Assembly: GCA_015501585.1 (NCBI GenBank)
Contig: JADNRY010000008.1
Span: 1 to 64,000 of the forward strand
Direction: 5' to 3'
DNA: 64,000 bases
Origin: Rhodocollybia butyracea
Taxonomy: Eukaryota; Basidiomycota; Agaricomycetes; Agaricales; Omphalotaceae
The position numbers were made by a program, and so were the translations under genes. Below, in pieces: positions 47,089 to 57,113 of the stretch (positions within the stretch are counted from its first letter, which is position 1; every line of letters begins with the position of its first letter). The notes beneath the pieces are model-generated. The model worked only from the letters and a program-made list of their open reading frames with translations. It searched no databases and was not told the origin of the DNA.

Positions 47089-47776
47089 TACTGCGGTATT
47101 CATTCTTCCATATTAATCTTGAATTTCAGCAGACCTTCGACAGATTCAGTGAATGATCGGGCACTAGACGCTTTATAGGTTGTTCTTTGTCGTTATAAGT
47201 TTCAGCCCTTGACTTGCAGCGGCATACAATACGTTTGAGTTCCTGATTTGGATGCGATGGACAGCTTTGACCCGTCAAACTAATGCGAATGATTTGGTGC
47301 CGAGTAGTTTTGTATGAATGCTTGTACCTATCATTATTGGCTAAGTTTGGCAGTTTCCTATCGACCGCTAGGGTTATCGGTCACGTAGGAAGCTATGCTT
47401 GTGGATAGATCTCGTTTACTTAAACTTAACTAGAGTTAAACATCTGGCCTTGATACACTCCGTACGATTGAATCACTGGGATATTGGAGGGTCAACTGGT
47501 CTCGCATCGATGAGCATGAAGAAAGAGAAAAGACAGTTCACTGTGCCTTGCAGTTTGTTCATTGGCTCTGGACAACGATGATACGAGGACAAGGGCGCAG
47601 TCAACCGGTAGTAGCTGCAAGTCTGATTATAGAATGAAGAGGCAAGATATTTGATATATGCAAGAGTCCAACACAAAAGATAATACATGATGAAACAAAC
47701 AAAATGAAGTTGGCGATCAGAAAGGCAAATTGATATGCACAACAAAATGGAAAGGAGAAGCAAGTTAAAGCCGAAC
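47089..47776. other. Intergenic, nothing recognised
   Basis: About 690 bp lie between convergent 3' ends of the caspase-fold-like gene and the F-box gene. No gene, repeat or RNA is supported. Confidence 0.4.
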
Positions 47777-50752
47777 CTAAGCACCTTCAAGATCTTCGCT
47801 GACCAGCGCCAGTCTATTATCGTCGATAATCGCTCGTTCTTGTTCCGTTTCGCTTGGTTCAGACTGACCCTGTTCCTCGATGTCATTTTCCGCACCAGTT
47901 CCCATGGCCGGTGTCTGAGAGACAACGCTATCGGTATTCGCGTTGGGAACCACCTGCATACCATCATCTACCTGAGCTGATCCCTCTTCCGAAGGTCTCT
48001 CGTTTGCTTCCACCGGCGCAGCCGCAGCTTGTTGCTCAACCACAGCTGGCTCCGGCATGTCCACGTTGGTGGACACGACCTGTGCATCGCTGTCGGCCTG
48101 GGCTGATCCCTCTCCCGAAGCTCCCATGATGATGAATTCCATCGGTGCAGCCGCAGGTTCCACAGCTGGTTTCGGTGGCGGTCTGTATCTGAACGGATGT
48201 CCCAGTAAGTCCCACGGCTTGCAAGGATTCCAGTACCAATGTTTGCGATATAGCCTAATCCCGCTGCCGGAATCACACCAAGGAAGCTCGTCCAAAGCAA
48301 CCCCATGCCTGCAGGTAGGTCAGTACATCTCAGTATTGAAGCATCACTGGTACTCACTGGTCATTCAAGTGCCCACGTATAGTGTGTTCCGAGAAGGCGC
48401 GGTGGCAATGAGAACAACATATACTGCAATTCGAGAGCTTTGATTCTTGGGCAAGAATGTTCTCGGTCTCCTCACCAAAAGAATTGACGACCAGAACATG
48501 ATCGAGATCATGGCAAACCTATAGTCTCAAATGTTAGAGCAATTTTGGAAGGAACTATCGAAGCAGACTGACCGCGGAGGGCCACCTCATAAAAAGTCGT
48601 CCACCATACACTGCGCAAGTTACACATTCGATAAGCGGGTCGACCAAATCCAAGTCTTCGACGGTTGCCTCATTAGGGTCAAGAGAGCAAGCTTTGGTAA
48701 TAGTTTTCACAAGTTCCAATCGTGCCTCGTTCACAAGGAGATTGAGATTGTCGGCCATCCATGGACCCTCGGCATATTCAGCATAACGTGAGTGGTACGC
48801 CATTAAGCGTTCATGGTTATCACCCGACACTTGAGTCCTAGTAAAGCACGTATGATAAAACATTTGGGGAAAGTGCATTATAGTACCGAGAAAGCGGGGG
48901 CATGACTGACACTCGAAGAGTGTCGTAGGGAGGTGAAGGTCCGCTTCAGTAGCTTCAGGGCGAGATTTTTGCATGAGCTTGACTAGTTCTTTTGTCTTCG
49001 CGGATCGCCATTCATCGAGAACGCGCGGTAGGTGCTGTGAGAGCTGTGATTTGAAGAAACCTGCAGTCAAATCTTCCTCAACCGGTTTTGAGACCAAGTC
49101 GTAGAAGATTTTATTCATAACGATGTCACCCGACGGAGGAAATGGTTCTCGTTGATCCGACATGTTCTGGATGTCCTTATACTCTTTGAGGAGAAGAGAA
49201 TAACGTAATTCACGTATGGCACGAAGTTCTTCAGCTAAGCGCGTCGTTTTATGTTGCGATAGTAATTGAACCAGCTCGTCTTTCATTCGGTTCCAGCCTT
49301 GGTAGCAAGTAAATTCAGAAAAGAAAGCAGATCATAACGAAAGGCGAGCGTACCAATATCCGTAAGTTTTTTCGTCTGATGAATTGCCTTGTGGCTTAGG
49401 AATTCGTGACTGCTTTCCATGATCATGTATTCTGCTTCTTCGCGCCATCCGATTTCGTCTAGCCGAATGAGGATTCTGAGCGCAAAAACATCAGAGATAT
49501 AAACATTCAAGGTACACAAGCAGCTTACGCTTCTTTTCTCTGTTGACGGATATCATACAGTTCAGTGGAACGATCCTGCAACTTGGATTCAAGCCACTTT
49601 TGACAGAGTAAGGCATGCTAGACAAATAGTCAACACCAGCATTCAGAAAAAAAGACAAATGAACTCACACTGGCTATCTCCTGACGTTCTAGCGCTTTAC
49701 GATTAATCCAGTCTGCCTGATCTTCTGGAGTCGTGAGCGCGTCATATTCTGTTTTCAATCGTTTGGCTATTTGTAGATTACCAGCTCGAAAGCGATGCCT
49801 CGCTGAAATTGTTTAGGTCATAATAGTATGAGGGCATGTAATAGTGTGACAAACAGCTTGTTTTAACCACCTCATTTGGGAAAATACGACGAAATTCGTA
49901 ATTTTCGGACATGATTATCATATACTCTTTACCATCCGCATCGCTGCCCCCATAGAAGTTAAGCATGCTGTGGGTAAGTGAGTGACCAAACTACGAGGAA
50001 AACTTCCTTCAACATACTTTGCAGCACAAGCTTTGCAAGCCCTCATCCGGAAAGTCCAGAGGACAGTATCGCAACGTCCCCTATGATTGCATACCTAGGC
50101 AGGTACTGTCACTTACAATTATCCTATATGGCATCAGAAGGACTCACATGGCAGTAAGATTCGTAACAAAGATGTGCGTATTGAGGCTCATTCAAGTCGT
50201 TTGGTCGAGGAGGCAGACCTTCAACGTTTTCGCGAGCGGTACGCCAAATACTCTCGGATGTTTTGCTCATCAAGATACCTCGGAGTTCTTTCGTCGTGCG
50301 GGCAAGACGAAGAAGATCACCTGGTTCGAGGTAGCAGAAGATCTAATGGATGTAAAAGTGTCGGTATGGGATAGCAGTAATTTTCATTATCGACTTACCT
50401 CGAGAATCACGTCAAGAGGGACATCCTTGGCCAATTTCTCCAAGAGTCCTAACCTGCCTCGAACTTTTCTGAACTGTTCAGGCATTCGCATTTTCTTTTT
50501 CTTCGCAGCAGCTGTGGTGGATTCAGCAACTTGATTGTCTTCCTTCATGTCCGTAGCTTTCGTGCTGGAAGCAGAAGTTTTTCTGGATTTCCTCTTGGGT
50601 CGCTTAGTATCATCATCGGCTTCTTCGTCGTCGTCGTCACCCCTTGCTCGCTTGCTGCCTTGGAGTGTGACGCTATTAGGAGATGTGTCTTCCATCTCTA
50701 CATCGCCTGAGACGGCTGTCATCTTTTGAAGGCGTTGAGAGCGACGAGCCAT
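47777..50752 (-). CDS. F-box protein with Cys-rich region and acidic repeat tail
   Basis: The start at 50752 is MARRSQRLQKMTAVSGDVEM, followed by a low-complexity acidic/basic segment with KRPKRKSRK (possible nuclear signal). The F-box begins LEKLAKDVPLDVILE and continues after intron 1 as IFCYLEPGDLLRLARTTKEL. PPRPNDLNEPQYAHLCYESYCH and a C-x2-C-type cluster (CNHRGRCDTVLW, RACKACAAK) are typical of a large agaricomycete F-box family. A long middle region follows (MHFPQMFYHTC, LIECVTCAVYGGRLFMRW) and then SICCSHCHRAFSEHTIRGHL, a CxxC/H zinc-knuckle-like end. A further intron joins a tail (HGVALDELPW) with two EGSAQxD...QVV repeats, ending at 47777. About eight introns were traced and no break was found. 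The product is probably an SCF substrate receptor; the substrate is unknown. Confidence 0.85.
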
Positions 50753-50815
50753 TGAGAACAATGAAATGTAGTTGTGGTTGAATTGAAAAATTTTTTAAAG
50801 GCCCCTAGGTGACTC

Positions 50816-50836
50816 ATAGTCGCGCACGTGTTCGTG
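50816..50836. promoter_or_regulatory. CACGTG-containing promoter block, copy 1
   Basis: The sequence catagtcgcgcacgtgttcg lies 60-80 bp upstream of the F-box gene start at 50752. Near-identical blocks recur at 52955-52975 and 57005-57025, beside relics of the same gene's exon 1. CACGTG is an E-box/bHLH site by consensus. Confidence 0.55.
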
Positions 50837-50921
50837 TCTAACTTGATTGCCGCCAACAGTGGATGGCGGTGCCGCATATTTAGAGTTTATTGATCATACA
50901 TATAACTATGTATTGAGAATG

Positions 50922-51814
50922 TCAAAATGGCGGTGTGTCCAAAAAACTATCTTCATCCAGGTCCTTCTCTGCCAACCTCTCCACAAACTTCAAAACTTCA
51001 TCAGTGATGTTTTTCCAATCCGGGTTTTCCCCGTGTTCGTGGAGTGAGTGCAGAGTCGCCTCAATCCTATCCCCCGCCCATGGTCCACGTATCAATTTTT
51101 CAGCGTCTGTTTCGTCGAACCTTGTAGAGAGGGAGGAGTCGTTTGACCAGCTGATGAGCGAAAGCAACACTTGCAATAAACCATCCGTCGTCCCACCCTG
51201 GGATTTTATCACAAATTCCTTCTTAGTCAAGTTGCGAAGCATCCAGCAGTCGCTTGGCGAGGTGGAGGGTGCCCGGCGGAGCGTAAATGTTGAGAGGTCT
51301 AGAGAAAGCCAGGCCCTGGCCACTGGACCAGCATCCACAAGTTCCCATGTTCGAAGACGGGAACTATCGCTAGTAACCAATCCTTCACGTGGGCCACGTT
51401 TAAAGCGGGATACGAATCCATTAAGGAATGACGGAGCAACGTCACATCTGCTATATCCTCTTTCTTCATCTCGTCCTCAATCTCCGAGTCGTCCTCCGTC
51501 ACGTCCCCGAGCTCTGCCACCCTCCGACGTCGATTCTGAATCCGAGGCTTCTCTTTTAACTTCTCCTTTAACTTCTCCATGTCTTCTTCGGACAACAATC
51601 CCTGCGGTAAATCTCTAGCGTACTCTCCCAGACAGATAATTCGACTTCCTGCCCAGATTCTTTTTTGCAATATAAAGCGTAGATACTGGAACCGGATGTT
51701 CTCTGTCACCTCCCATATCTTCACGCATGTCATTCCAAAGCACAAGAGGTCGAGAAAGTCCCCCTTTAGTTCTTTCGCAATCTCTAGCAAGAGCTCGATA
51801 GGCAACTTTGTCAA
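50922..51814 (-). CDS. F-box protein, second agaricomycete type
   Basis: The start at 51814 gives KLPIELLLEIAKELKGDFLD, an F-box of the LPxELLLxIxxxL type, followed by FGMTCVKIWEVTENIRFQYL. An acidic/basic linker (residues about 78-115) precedes the C-terminal module. Splicing out 51253-51338 joins FEHGNF to DCWMLRNLTKKEFVIKS, the WxLRNLTKxEYV motif of this family. The later GLLQVLLSLISWSNDSS and RGPWAGDRIEATLH match the family LLLRICWSSDPS and GPWAGDRFDI motifs. The end is at 50922. It probably bridges Skp1 and an unknown substrate. The exact 5' splice site is my best phase-consistent choice. A degenerate copy of exon 2 lies at 54.3-54.8 kb. Confidence 0.75.
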
Positions 51815-51899
51815 AAGCGTGGCTGTTTGGGTGACGGGTGCTAAACTAGAGTCTAGACTTAGCTAGTGTAAGATTTCGTTGAATATTTGCTTTGTGCGT

Positions 51900-52436
51900 A
51901 CCGTTTGTTTAATACCAACTGTGGCCATTCGGTTGGGTTAACAGGGGTGGAGAGATGGTCTACGATATACTGTCGGTCATTCCAAAAGAAATCCCCCATC
52001 GTGCCCCAGCCCCCAAACCTTTTAATTCGTCAACATTGACGAGTCTCCAGTTTTGACCCATGAACAAAAAGAAAAAAATGAAGGCACATAAACACGTGAA
52101 CAACCAATACGTAACTCTTCTCCATGATCTAAGTACTTCGACGCTCCATCTCATCAACTCGGTCCTCTGCCGAGCGACCAGATCTTCACTTCCGGCCAAC
52201 TCACCATTCATACACTATACTGGCTACCTGTACGGTGTACGTGCTCACGGTCAACTGCATTCCGTGGGCCAGTTTTGTGAATGGGATGATCGATGAGCCT
52301 TATCCTTAGAGGACGAGGAAAACGGAGGGACCTTGGTCTTCAATGACTCGAACAGTGATAAGTAGCGACAATGACAAAGGACAAGGTCACAATTCGGTCA
52401 CAATCAAGTTGGAGAATCTCAAGACCAAACTACTAT
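51900..52436. other. Upstream region of the second F-box gene; source of a downstream duplicate
   Basis: No gene is supported. The part from about 51960 to 52290 reappears in diverged form at 54010-54300 (shared blocks attcgtcaacattg, cgaccagatcttcacttc, cactatactggct). An antisense frame with a Phe-rich hydrophobic stretch (FTCLCAFIFFFLFMG) is open here but not in the duplicate. Confidence 0.5.
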
Positions 52437-52439
52437 TCA

Positions 52440-52740
52440 CTCCTGTTCCCGTCTGCTTTATGCAAAGCCCCACCACCGAGAACTTGATAAGAATCTTGGC
52501 AGTGTGTACGCAGTTTTAAGAGCTCGTGCTCCTGTGTCAATACCTTGTCACCGTGAATATTAATTTCGATGTTGGTTGCGGACCCTCTCAGGTTCATGCG
52601 TGGCGACATGGCACAGATAGCTTCAAAGGCAGGTTTGAATGCGCGCATGCTGTGGAGAAGGACAATTCGGGAGTTTTTGCCTCGCGTCACGAACAACCGT
52701 CTCACTGGATACTGCCTCTGTGAAAGCAAGACGTTGGGAA
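52440..52740 (+). pseudogene. Relic of the caspase-fold-like gene
   Basis: In one frame, ADPLRFMRGDMAQIASKAGL followed by NARMLWRRTIREF parallels AEDPLMCKNMGKWDVDVMAA and SKAGIKAQALLRRATRKFSL near the end of the 45.9-47.1 kb gene. Upstream, PHHRELDKNLGSVYAVLRAR parallels PKEHGVLHRILGGRAILRDT before a frame change. Only this C-terminal part is present. Confidence 0.6.
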
Positions 52741-52779
52741 GAAGTAAAGCCTACGACTCAAAAAGAGACGTAGCCAGTT

Positions 52780-52990
52780 TCTTTACAGAGAGAAGTCTCT
52801 ATGGGTCGCTTGGTATCGTCTTCTTGGTCATCGCGCCTTGTACACTTGCTGCTTCGGAGTGCGACGTAATCGCTGCATCACCCTTTAAAGCTTCATCTTT
52901 TGAAGGCGTGGAGAGCGACGAGCCATTGAGAACCATGAAATGGTGGGTGACTCATGGTCGCGCACGTGTTCGTGTCTTTGGTGTGAACGT
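52780..52990 (-). pseudogene. Relic of exon 1 and promoter of the 47.8-50.8 kb F-box gene
   Basis: Shared blocks with 50600-50840 include gggtcgcttggtatc, gctgc.t.ggagtg.gacg, cttttgaaggcgt.gagagcgacgagccattgagaac (in parts), and the promoter block cgcgcacgtgttcgtgtct. The coding frame is lost by indels, but the ATG context cgacgagccat is intact. Confidence 0.75.
52955..52975. promoter_or_regulatory. CACGTG-containing promoter block, copy 2
   Basis: The block tggtcgcgcacgtgttcg lies about 110 bp upstream of the gene starting at 53075. That gene also has gaacacacgtg about 40 bp before its ATG. The block derives from the F-box exon-1 relic and may now face the new gene. Confidence 0.5.
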
Positions 52991-53074
52991 CACCTGCGCG
53001 CGCGACGCGCGTGAACCGTTGCTTTTTAACTCAGACTGAACACACGTGATACGGAATTGTTTCTTACTCTTACC

Positions 53075-53843
53075 ATGACCTCCACAATCGACCTACCATC
53101 GTCCACTGTCTCTAAGAATCCTAGGTAAGATATAATTTTGGTTCATAATCTTAGTCTTGATTTAATTGATTGCTTTTGTACAGGGTTCGCCCTCCAACAC
53201 CAAGCCGCCCCAAATGGCTAGATGACATACCAAAACGAAAGTACGATTCAATATCTATACATGCCTATAACCGTCTGATGTATCTTCAAGTCCTAACACT
53301 CCAACGTCTACTGTACCGCCCATTCCTCTGGAACTCTCAGGCCAACCCCAGAAACAAGCTCTGATATACGGGTACACTGTGGACGACACAACATCGACGA
53401 AATTGAACCTCTCTTGTTCATACGAGGCCGTCATAGAATTTATTAAATCAGCTAACGAGTTGGGTCTTGACCAGTACTTCTCTCTATTCTCGTGTTTTGC
53501 CGATGACGAGCTCCATCTGTTCTATTTCGCCATTAAGTATCCTTGGCATGATGATATATGGACTCATGCCGAGCAACTACGCATCCCATCTGAAGACATT
53601 TTGGAGAAGCTCTCGGAGAAGATGCAGTTGAAGCCGCATTGGTTTGGTTATGAAGATCTGACCGATGGTTCGCAAATCCTTATCTCTGATGTTTCTTTTT
53701 GGTAAATCTAAATTGACACAGGGCGTCGAGGAGGCTGGGATTCCATTAATCCAGCACCCAGAGCTGTTTACAACTATGCTAAAGGCATTGTTGATGAAGA
53801 CAGTGAGTGGGTTTCTTGGTTCACAGGCCAAGGTTCTATGTAG
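53075..53843 (+). CDS. Unrecognised small protein, paralogue A (201 aa)
   Basis: I do not recognise this family. Exons 53075-53124, 53184-53240, 53291-53667 and 53722-53843 join in phase (606 nt). The protein starts MTSTIDLPSSTVSKNPR, then has a Pro-rich leader (PPTPSRPKWLDDIPKR, PPIPLELSGQPQ). A compact globular domain follows (QALIYGYTVDDTTSTKLNL, EAVIEFIKSANELGLDQYF, HLFYFAIKYPWHDDIWTHAE, EDILEKLSEKMQLKPHWFGY). It ends RRGGWDSINPAPRAVYNYAK and VDEDSEWVSWFTGQGSM. There is no signal peptide or membrane helix. Paralogue B lies at 57.1 kb. The strong conservation of the globular domain, with mostly third-position changes, suggests both copies are or were selected. Confidence 0.65.
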
Positions 53844-53864
53844 AGCCTGCTTTTCTTTCAATAG

Positions 53865-53955
53865 CGATGTAACGACGAGAACATTCGGTGAATGACCTAT
53901 CATATGTCCCCTCCGACCCAAGTAGTGTAACGAGTAGAACACTCAGCGAATGATA
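53865..53955. repeat. Short imperfect direct repeat
   Basis: gtaacgacgagaacattcggtgaatgac (read in two parts, about 53869) and gtaacgagtagaacactcagcgaatgat (about 53926) lie 57 bp apart, just after paralogue A. Paralogue B has only one such block (57920). Confidence 0.6.
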
Positions 53956-54009
53956 CTTATTATCATATGGCTCCAGTTTGAAATGGGTATTCTCTCTTAT
54001 GTAGAATAC

Positions 54010-54300
54010 AGCTGATTCGTCAACGTTGGTGATTAGTTTCTGGTATTGACCCATGACAGATTCTGTCAAAGAACGAATAAAAAGAAGACGAAGGCACTTG
54101 TGAATTCATAAACATGTGAGCAGTCAATACATATATTGACCAAATGTTGCAAGTCTTCGCTTCCCTTGGTTCCAACGTTCCTCCAACGCGGCGACAGGCG
54201 ACCAGGTCTTCACTTCTGGCCGAATGATCAATGAATCGCAATCTTGATCACAATTCATGCACTGTACTGGCTTGGTACTGGCGGCCTGTACCTACTAGGT
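54010..54300. repeat. Duplicate of the 51.96-52.29 kb segment
   Basis: It shares diverged blocks in the same order (tgattcgtcaacgttg, gcgaccaggtcttcacttct, gcactgtactggct) with the region upstream of the second F-box gene. It is followed immediately at about 54308 by a copy of that gene's 3' end. This is the order expected at the junction of head-to-tail tandem copies. Confidence 0.6.
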
Positions 54301-54307
54301 CTCACGA

Positions 54308-54800
54308 TCAACTACATTCATTTTCAAAAAATAAGCATCTCCCCGCTAGCCTCTCTACGAGCTTCAAAACTTCATCAGTGACATTTTCCCAATCCAGGTT
54401 TTTCTCGTGCTCGTAGAGTGAGTGCAGAGTCACGTCAATCCTATCCCCCGCTCGTACTAATAGTCCGCCTATCAAAATTTTAGCGTATGCTTCGTCGCAT
54501 AACATATAGACGGAAGGGTCGTTTGGCCAGCTGATGAGCACAGGCAACATGAGCATACATCCGTTATTCCGCCCTGGGACTTTATCACAAATTCCTTCTT
54601 AGTCAAGTTGCGAAGCAGCGGTCGTTTGGCGAGGTGGACGGTGCACAGCGGAGCGTAAATTCTGAGACGTCTAGAGAAAGCCATGCCTTGGCTGCTAGAA
54701 GCATCCCAAAGTTCCCTTTCTCTAAGACGGGAACTGGTGCGAGTGATCCATTCTTCACGTCCCCGTTTAGGACACTGCCTTATAAGGTTATCACCATTAG
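54308..54800 (-). pseudogene. Relic of the second F-box gene (exon 2 part)
   Basis: Matches to 50922-51814 include RNLTKKEFVIKSQGGITD, LISWPNDPSVYMLCDEAYAK and HEKNLDWENVTDEVLKLVER. These lie in two different frames separated by indels, and the F-box itself is missing. The 5' part (54640-54770) matches the intron and exon-1 end of the parent only in fragments. Confidence 0.75.
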
Positions 54801-54829
54801 AACCAGAAAACTATGTAACTAACTACTAC

Positions 54830-56128
54830 TTAATGAACAGATGCAACCTCGCGCCTGAGGGCCGTAGAAAGTACAAAGGAAAGCTGCGTCGCACTCGATC
54901 CATCTACCGCAAGGACATCAGTGTCCTCCAAGTCCTCCGACAACTTATCGATCAGTTTGGCAACCCCTGAGAGTTGTATAACTTTAGCACAGATACAGTG
55001 CAACTCAAAGTACCGTGGATTCGGCATCAGAACTTCACCATGCAAGTGGTCAGTTAGAGTGATTTTGGTTGGAACACAGTATCTTGTGTGTAGGTTGGGA
55101 GGGAAAGTATGCACTTCATACGTGTTCTGACAAGAACGTTAATGAATAATGGTTTTAAAAAAGGGGCTCTTACCGGTTGTTCGGCGTCCGGAACATGGGA
55201 CAGTGCCACACTGAGCTCGTCGAAGAGATTCTGCACACGAATAGACGAAAGGAAACTATTTTCAGCACGATGAACTGTTGACCCATTCAGTTCTTCAAGA
55301 ATTGAGATTCCAGCATAACGTTCAATAATTGTGGCGGCTGCAGACGCCCAATTCCACCGAAATGGTGGATAAGACGATGAGCAACTGGCAGAAAATGAAA
55401 AGCATACCTCGATCGTTCCAGCGTCATTCATCGTTCTGTTCTCTGGATCTCCAGTGTCTTCGCTAGTAGATTGCTTAAGAATATGCACAACCTTCGTGTA
55501 TGCTATCTTATCGTTCTCGTTCGCTTTGGTCGAGCCTGCATTCTCTGCTTGGATGCTAACGTCTTGGGAGACGATGCAGCGGTAATAATTCCTGCGTTGT
55601 ACCTAGAGAAGAGAACAATAGTAGGGCGATTGCTCATGGGAGGTAAAAAATATCTTACCGAAGTCTCTAACCTTGATTTCCTCCTCAGGTTCTTTGACGA
55701 TATGTTCAGTTTGAGGAGTGAACGACGGATGGGAATAATGTTTCTGTAGTTCGACTGCGACAGGGTCTTTTGTGTTGTAAGTTAGGGGTGAGAGTAGCAA
55801 AAATCGTAAAGCTTGACGCACAAATTCGAATTATCCCCTCGAGTACCAAATGTGCCAAAGACGCTAATTCCCCAAGTGAATTGCAGGTATTTATATCATT
55901 AGCGAAAGACTATCGGCCATTTTGTAAGGACAGGTCCAACAATGTTTGTCCGAGACATCGAGCAACTATCTTAGGAGACAACTTGATTGATGACCCCAGG
56001 ATTCGAAATGCATCGACTTTTTCTTCCTCGTCGACGTCCCAAGATTCACGACGCTGTAGATCAAGGCAGGAATTGTACGCTTTATAGAGATCAGAAAAGT
56101 CGCCATAAGGATTAGGAGGTAAATCCAT
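54830..56128 (-). CDS. HNH-nuclease-domain family protein, possibly catalytically altered
   Basis: The start at 56128 is MDLPPNPYGDFSDLYKAYNS. Exons follow with LEGIIRICAS, then ELQKHYSHPSFTPQTEHIVK and EEEIKVRDF. The HNH region begins VQRRNYYRCIVSQD and reaches TKVVHILKQS, the family RDNYRCxVTG...AAHIL layout. Next come ERYAGISILEELNGSTVHRA, ENSFLSSIRVQNLFDELSVA and TYEVHTFPPNLHTRYCVPTK. The end reads MPNPRYFELHCICAKVIQLS and SGVAKLIDKLSEDLED, a C-terminal signature I associate with agaricomycete HNH proteins. The stop is at 54830. The His usually found in the xxHxLFDxL helix is Gln here (VQNLFDEL), so nuclease activity is doubtful. Some exon borders are unresolved. Confidence 0.72.
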
Positions 56129-56235
56129 GGTTCGTCGCGCCGATCACTCGCCGATGAAGGTCGTCTACGTATCTGGACAAGCGACATAGTAACTGGATGG
56201 TATGATAGCGCTAGCGCCAATACGACGCCTCTCCG

Positions 56236-56360
56236 CTAATGTTCTTATCCTCTTCCCTCCGCTTCTTGTCCAGTCTTTATGCTCCTCTCTCTGGAGTCAT
56301 CTCCTCCAGCATAGACTTTATCACATCCAAGAAGGATTCGACTCTTGATTCCAAATAACG
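56236..56360 (-). pseudogene. Fragment of the neighbouring insulysin gene
   Basis: About 120 bp match 58745-58870 of the insulysin gene (gttcttatcctcttccctcc, ggagtcatctcctcc, tttatcacatccaagaagg, cttgattccaaat). Translated, LESRVESFLDVIKSMLEEMT corresponds to LESRVEAFLDVIKTTLEEMT in the parent. A short internal deletion removes part of the AFEEHKRGLDKK segment. Confidence 0.85.
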
Positions 56361-56394
56361 CCATCGCATTCGTGTCGGGCACACCCACCTGGGT

Positions 56395-56990
56395 CTCTCC
56401 TCGTTTGCTTCCACTGGTGTAGCACAGCTTGTTGCCCCAGCTGCCAGCGTCCACAGCTGATGGATAGGACCTGTGCATCGCTGTCGGCCTCCGCTGATCC
56501 CTCTCCTGAAGCTCTCGTGCTCATAACTTCCATCGATACAGTTTGTTGCACAACCACAGCTGGTTTCGGTGACGGTGGCTTGTATCTGAATGTAGGTCGC
56601 AGTAAGTCCCACGTCTTGAAAGGATTCCAGTACCAATGTTTGCGATATAGCCTAATCGAGCTGCCGGAATGACTCCAAGGAAGTTCGTCCAAAGCAACCC
56701 CACGCCTGCAGGTAGGCAGAGGACAGTATCGCAACGTCTCCCTTCAGGCCCAGGTCCGTAGCTTTCGTGCTGGAAGCAAAAGTTTCTCTAGATTTCCTTT
56801 TGGGTCGCCTTCTTGGTCGTCGCCGTCGTCACCCCTTGTACGCTTGCTGCCTCGGAGTGCGACGTCATTAATAGGTGCGTTCACCATTTCTACATCAATG
56901 CATCACTCTTCATCGATCATCTTTTGAAGGCGTTGAGAGCGACCATTGACAATGAGAACAATGAAATGGTTGTGGTGGTTGAATTGAAAA
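56395..56990 (-). pseudogene. Internally deleted copy of the 47.8-50.8 kb F-box gene
   Basis: Read 3' to 5' along the plus strand, the acidic tail (56395-56580) and the tail start GVALDELPWSHSGSSIRLYR (to 56715) come first. A 25-bp scrap of the Cys-rich exon follows (gaggacagtatcgcaacgtc at 56719), then a diverged exon 1 and promoter (56752-57020). All middle exons are missing. It lies directly against the insulysin fragment on one side and paralogue B on the other. Confidence 0.8.
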
Positions 56991-57004
56991 ACTTGGTGGC
57001 TCAT

Positions 57005-57025
57005 AGTCGCGCACGTGTTCGTATC
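57005..57025. promoter_or_regulatory. CACGTG-containing promoter block, copy 3
   Basis: The block atagtcgcgcacgtgttcg lies about 100 bp upstream of paralogue B, with gaacacacgtgg about 20 bp before its ATG, the same arrangement as upstream of paralogue A. Confidence 0.5.
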
Positions 57026-57113
57026 TCATAATTAAGACGCGTCAACCACCTACGCGTGCGTGTGAACTGTCTTTTAACTCAGGCTGAACACACGTGGTGC
57101 TTCTTATCTTACC

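Noticed and set aside
50935..51618. 227-codon plus-strand ORF rich in Ser/Arg/Pro
   Set aside because: It is antisense to the second F-box gene; composition reflects the opposite strand's acidic linker.
52440..57025. A complete autonomous transposon as the cause of the mosaics
   Set aside because: No transposase, Rep/helicase, reverse transcriptase, LTR or clear terminal repeats were found in the block; an element could have acted and left, but it is not visible here.
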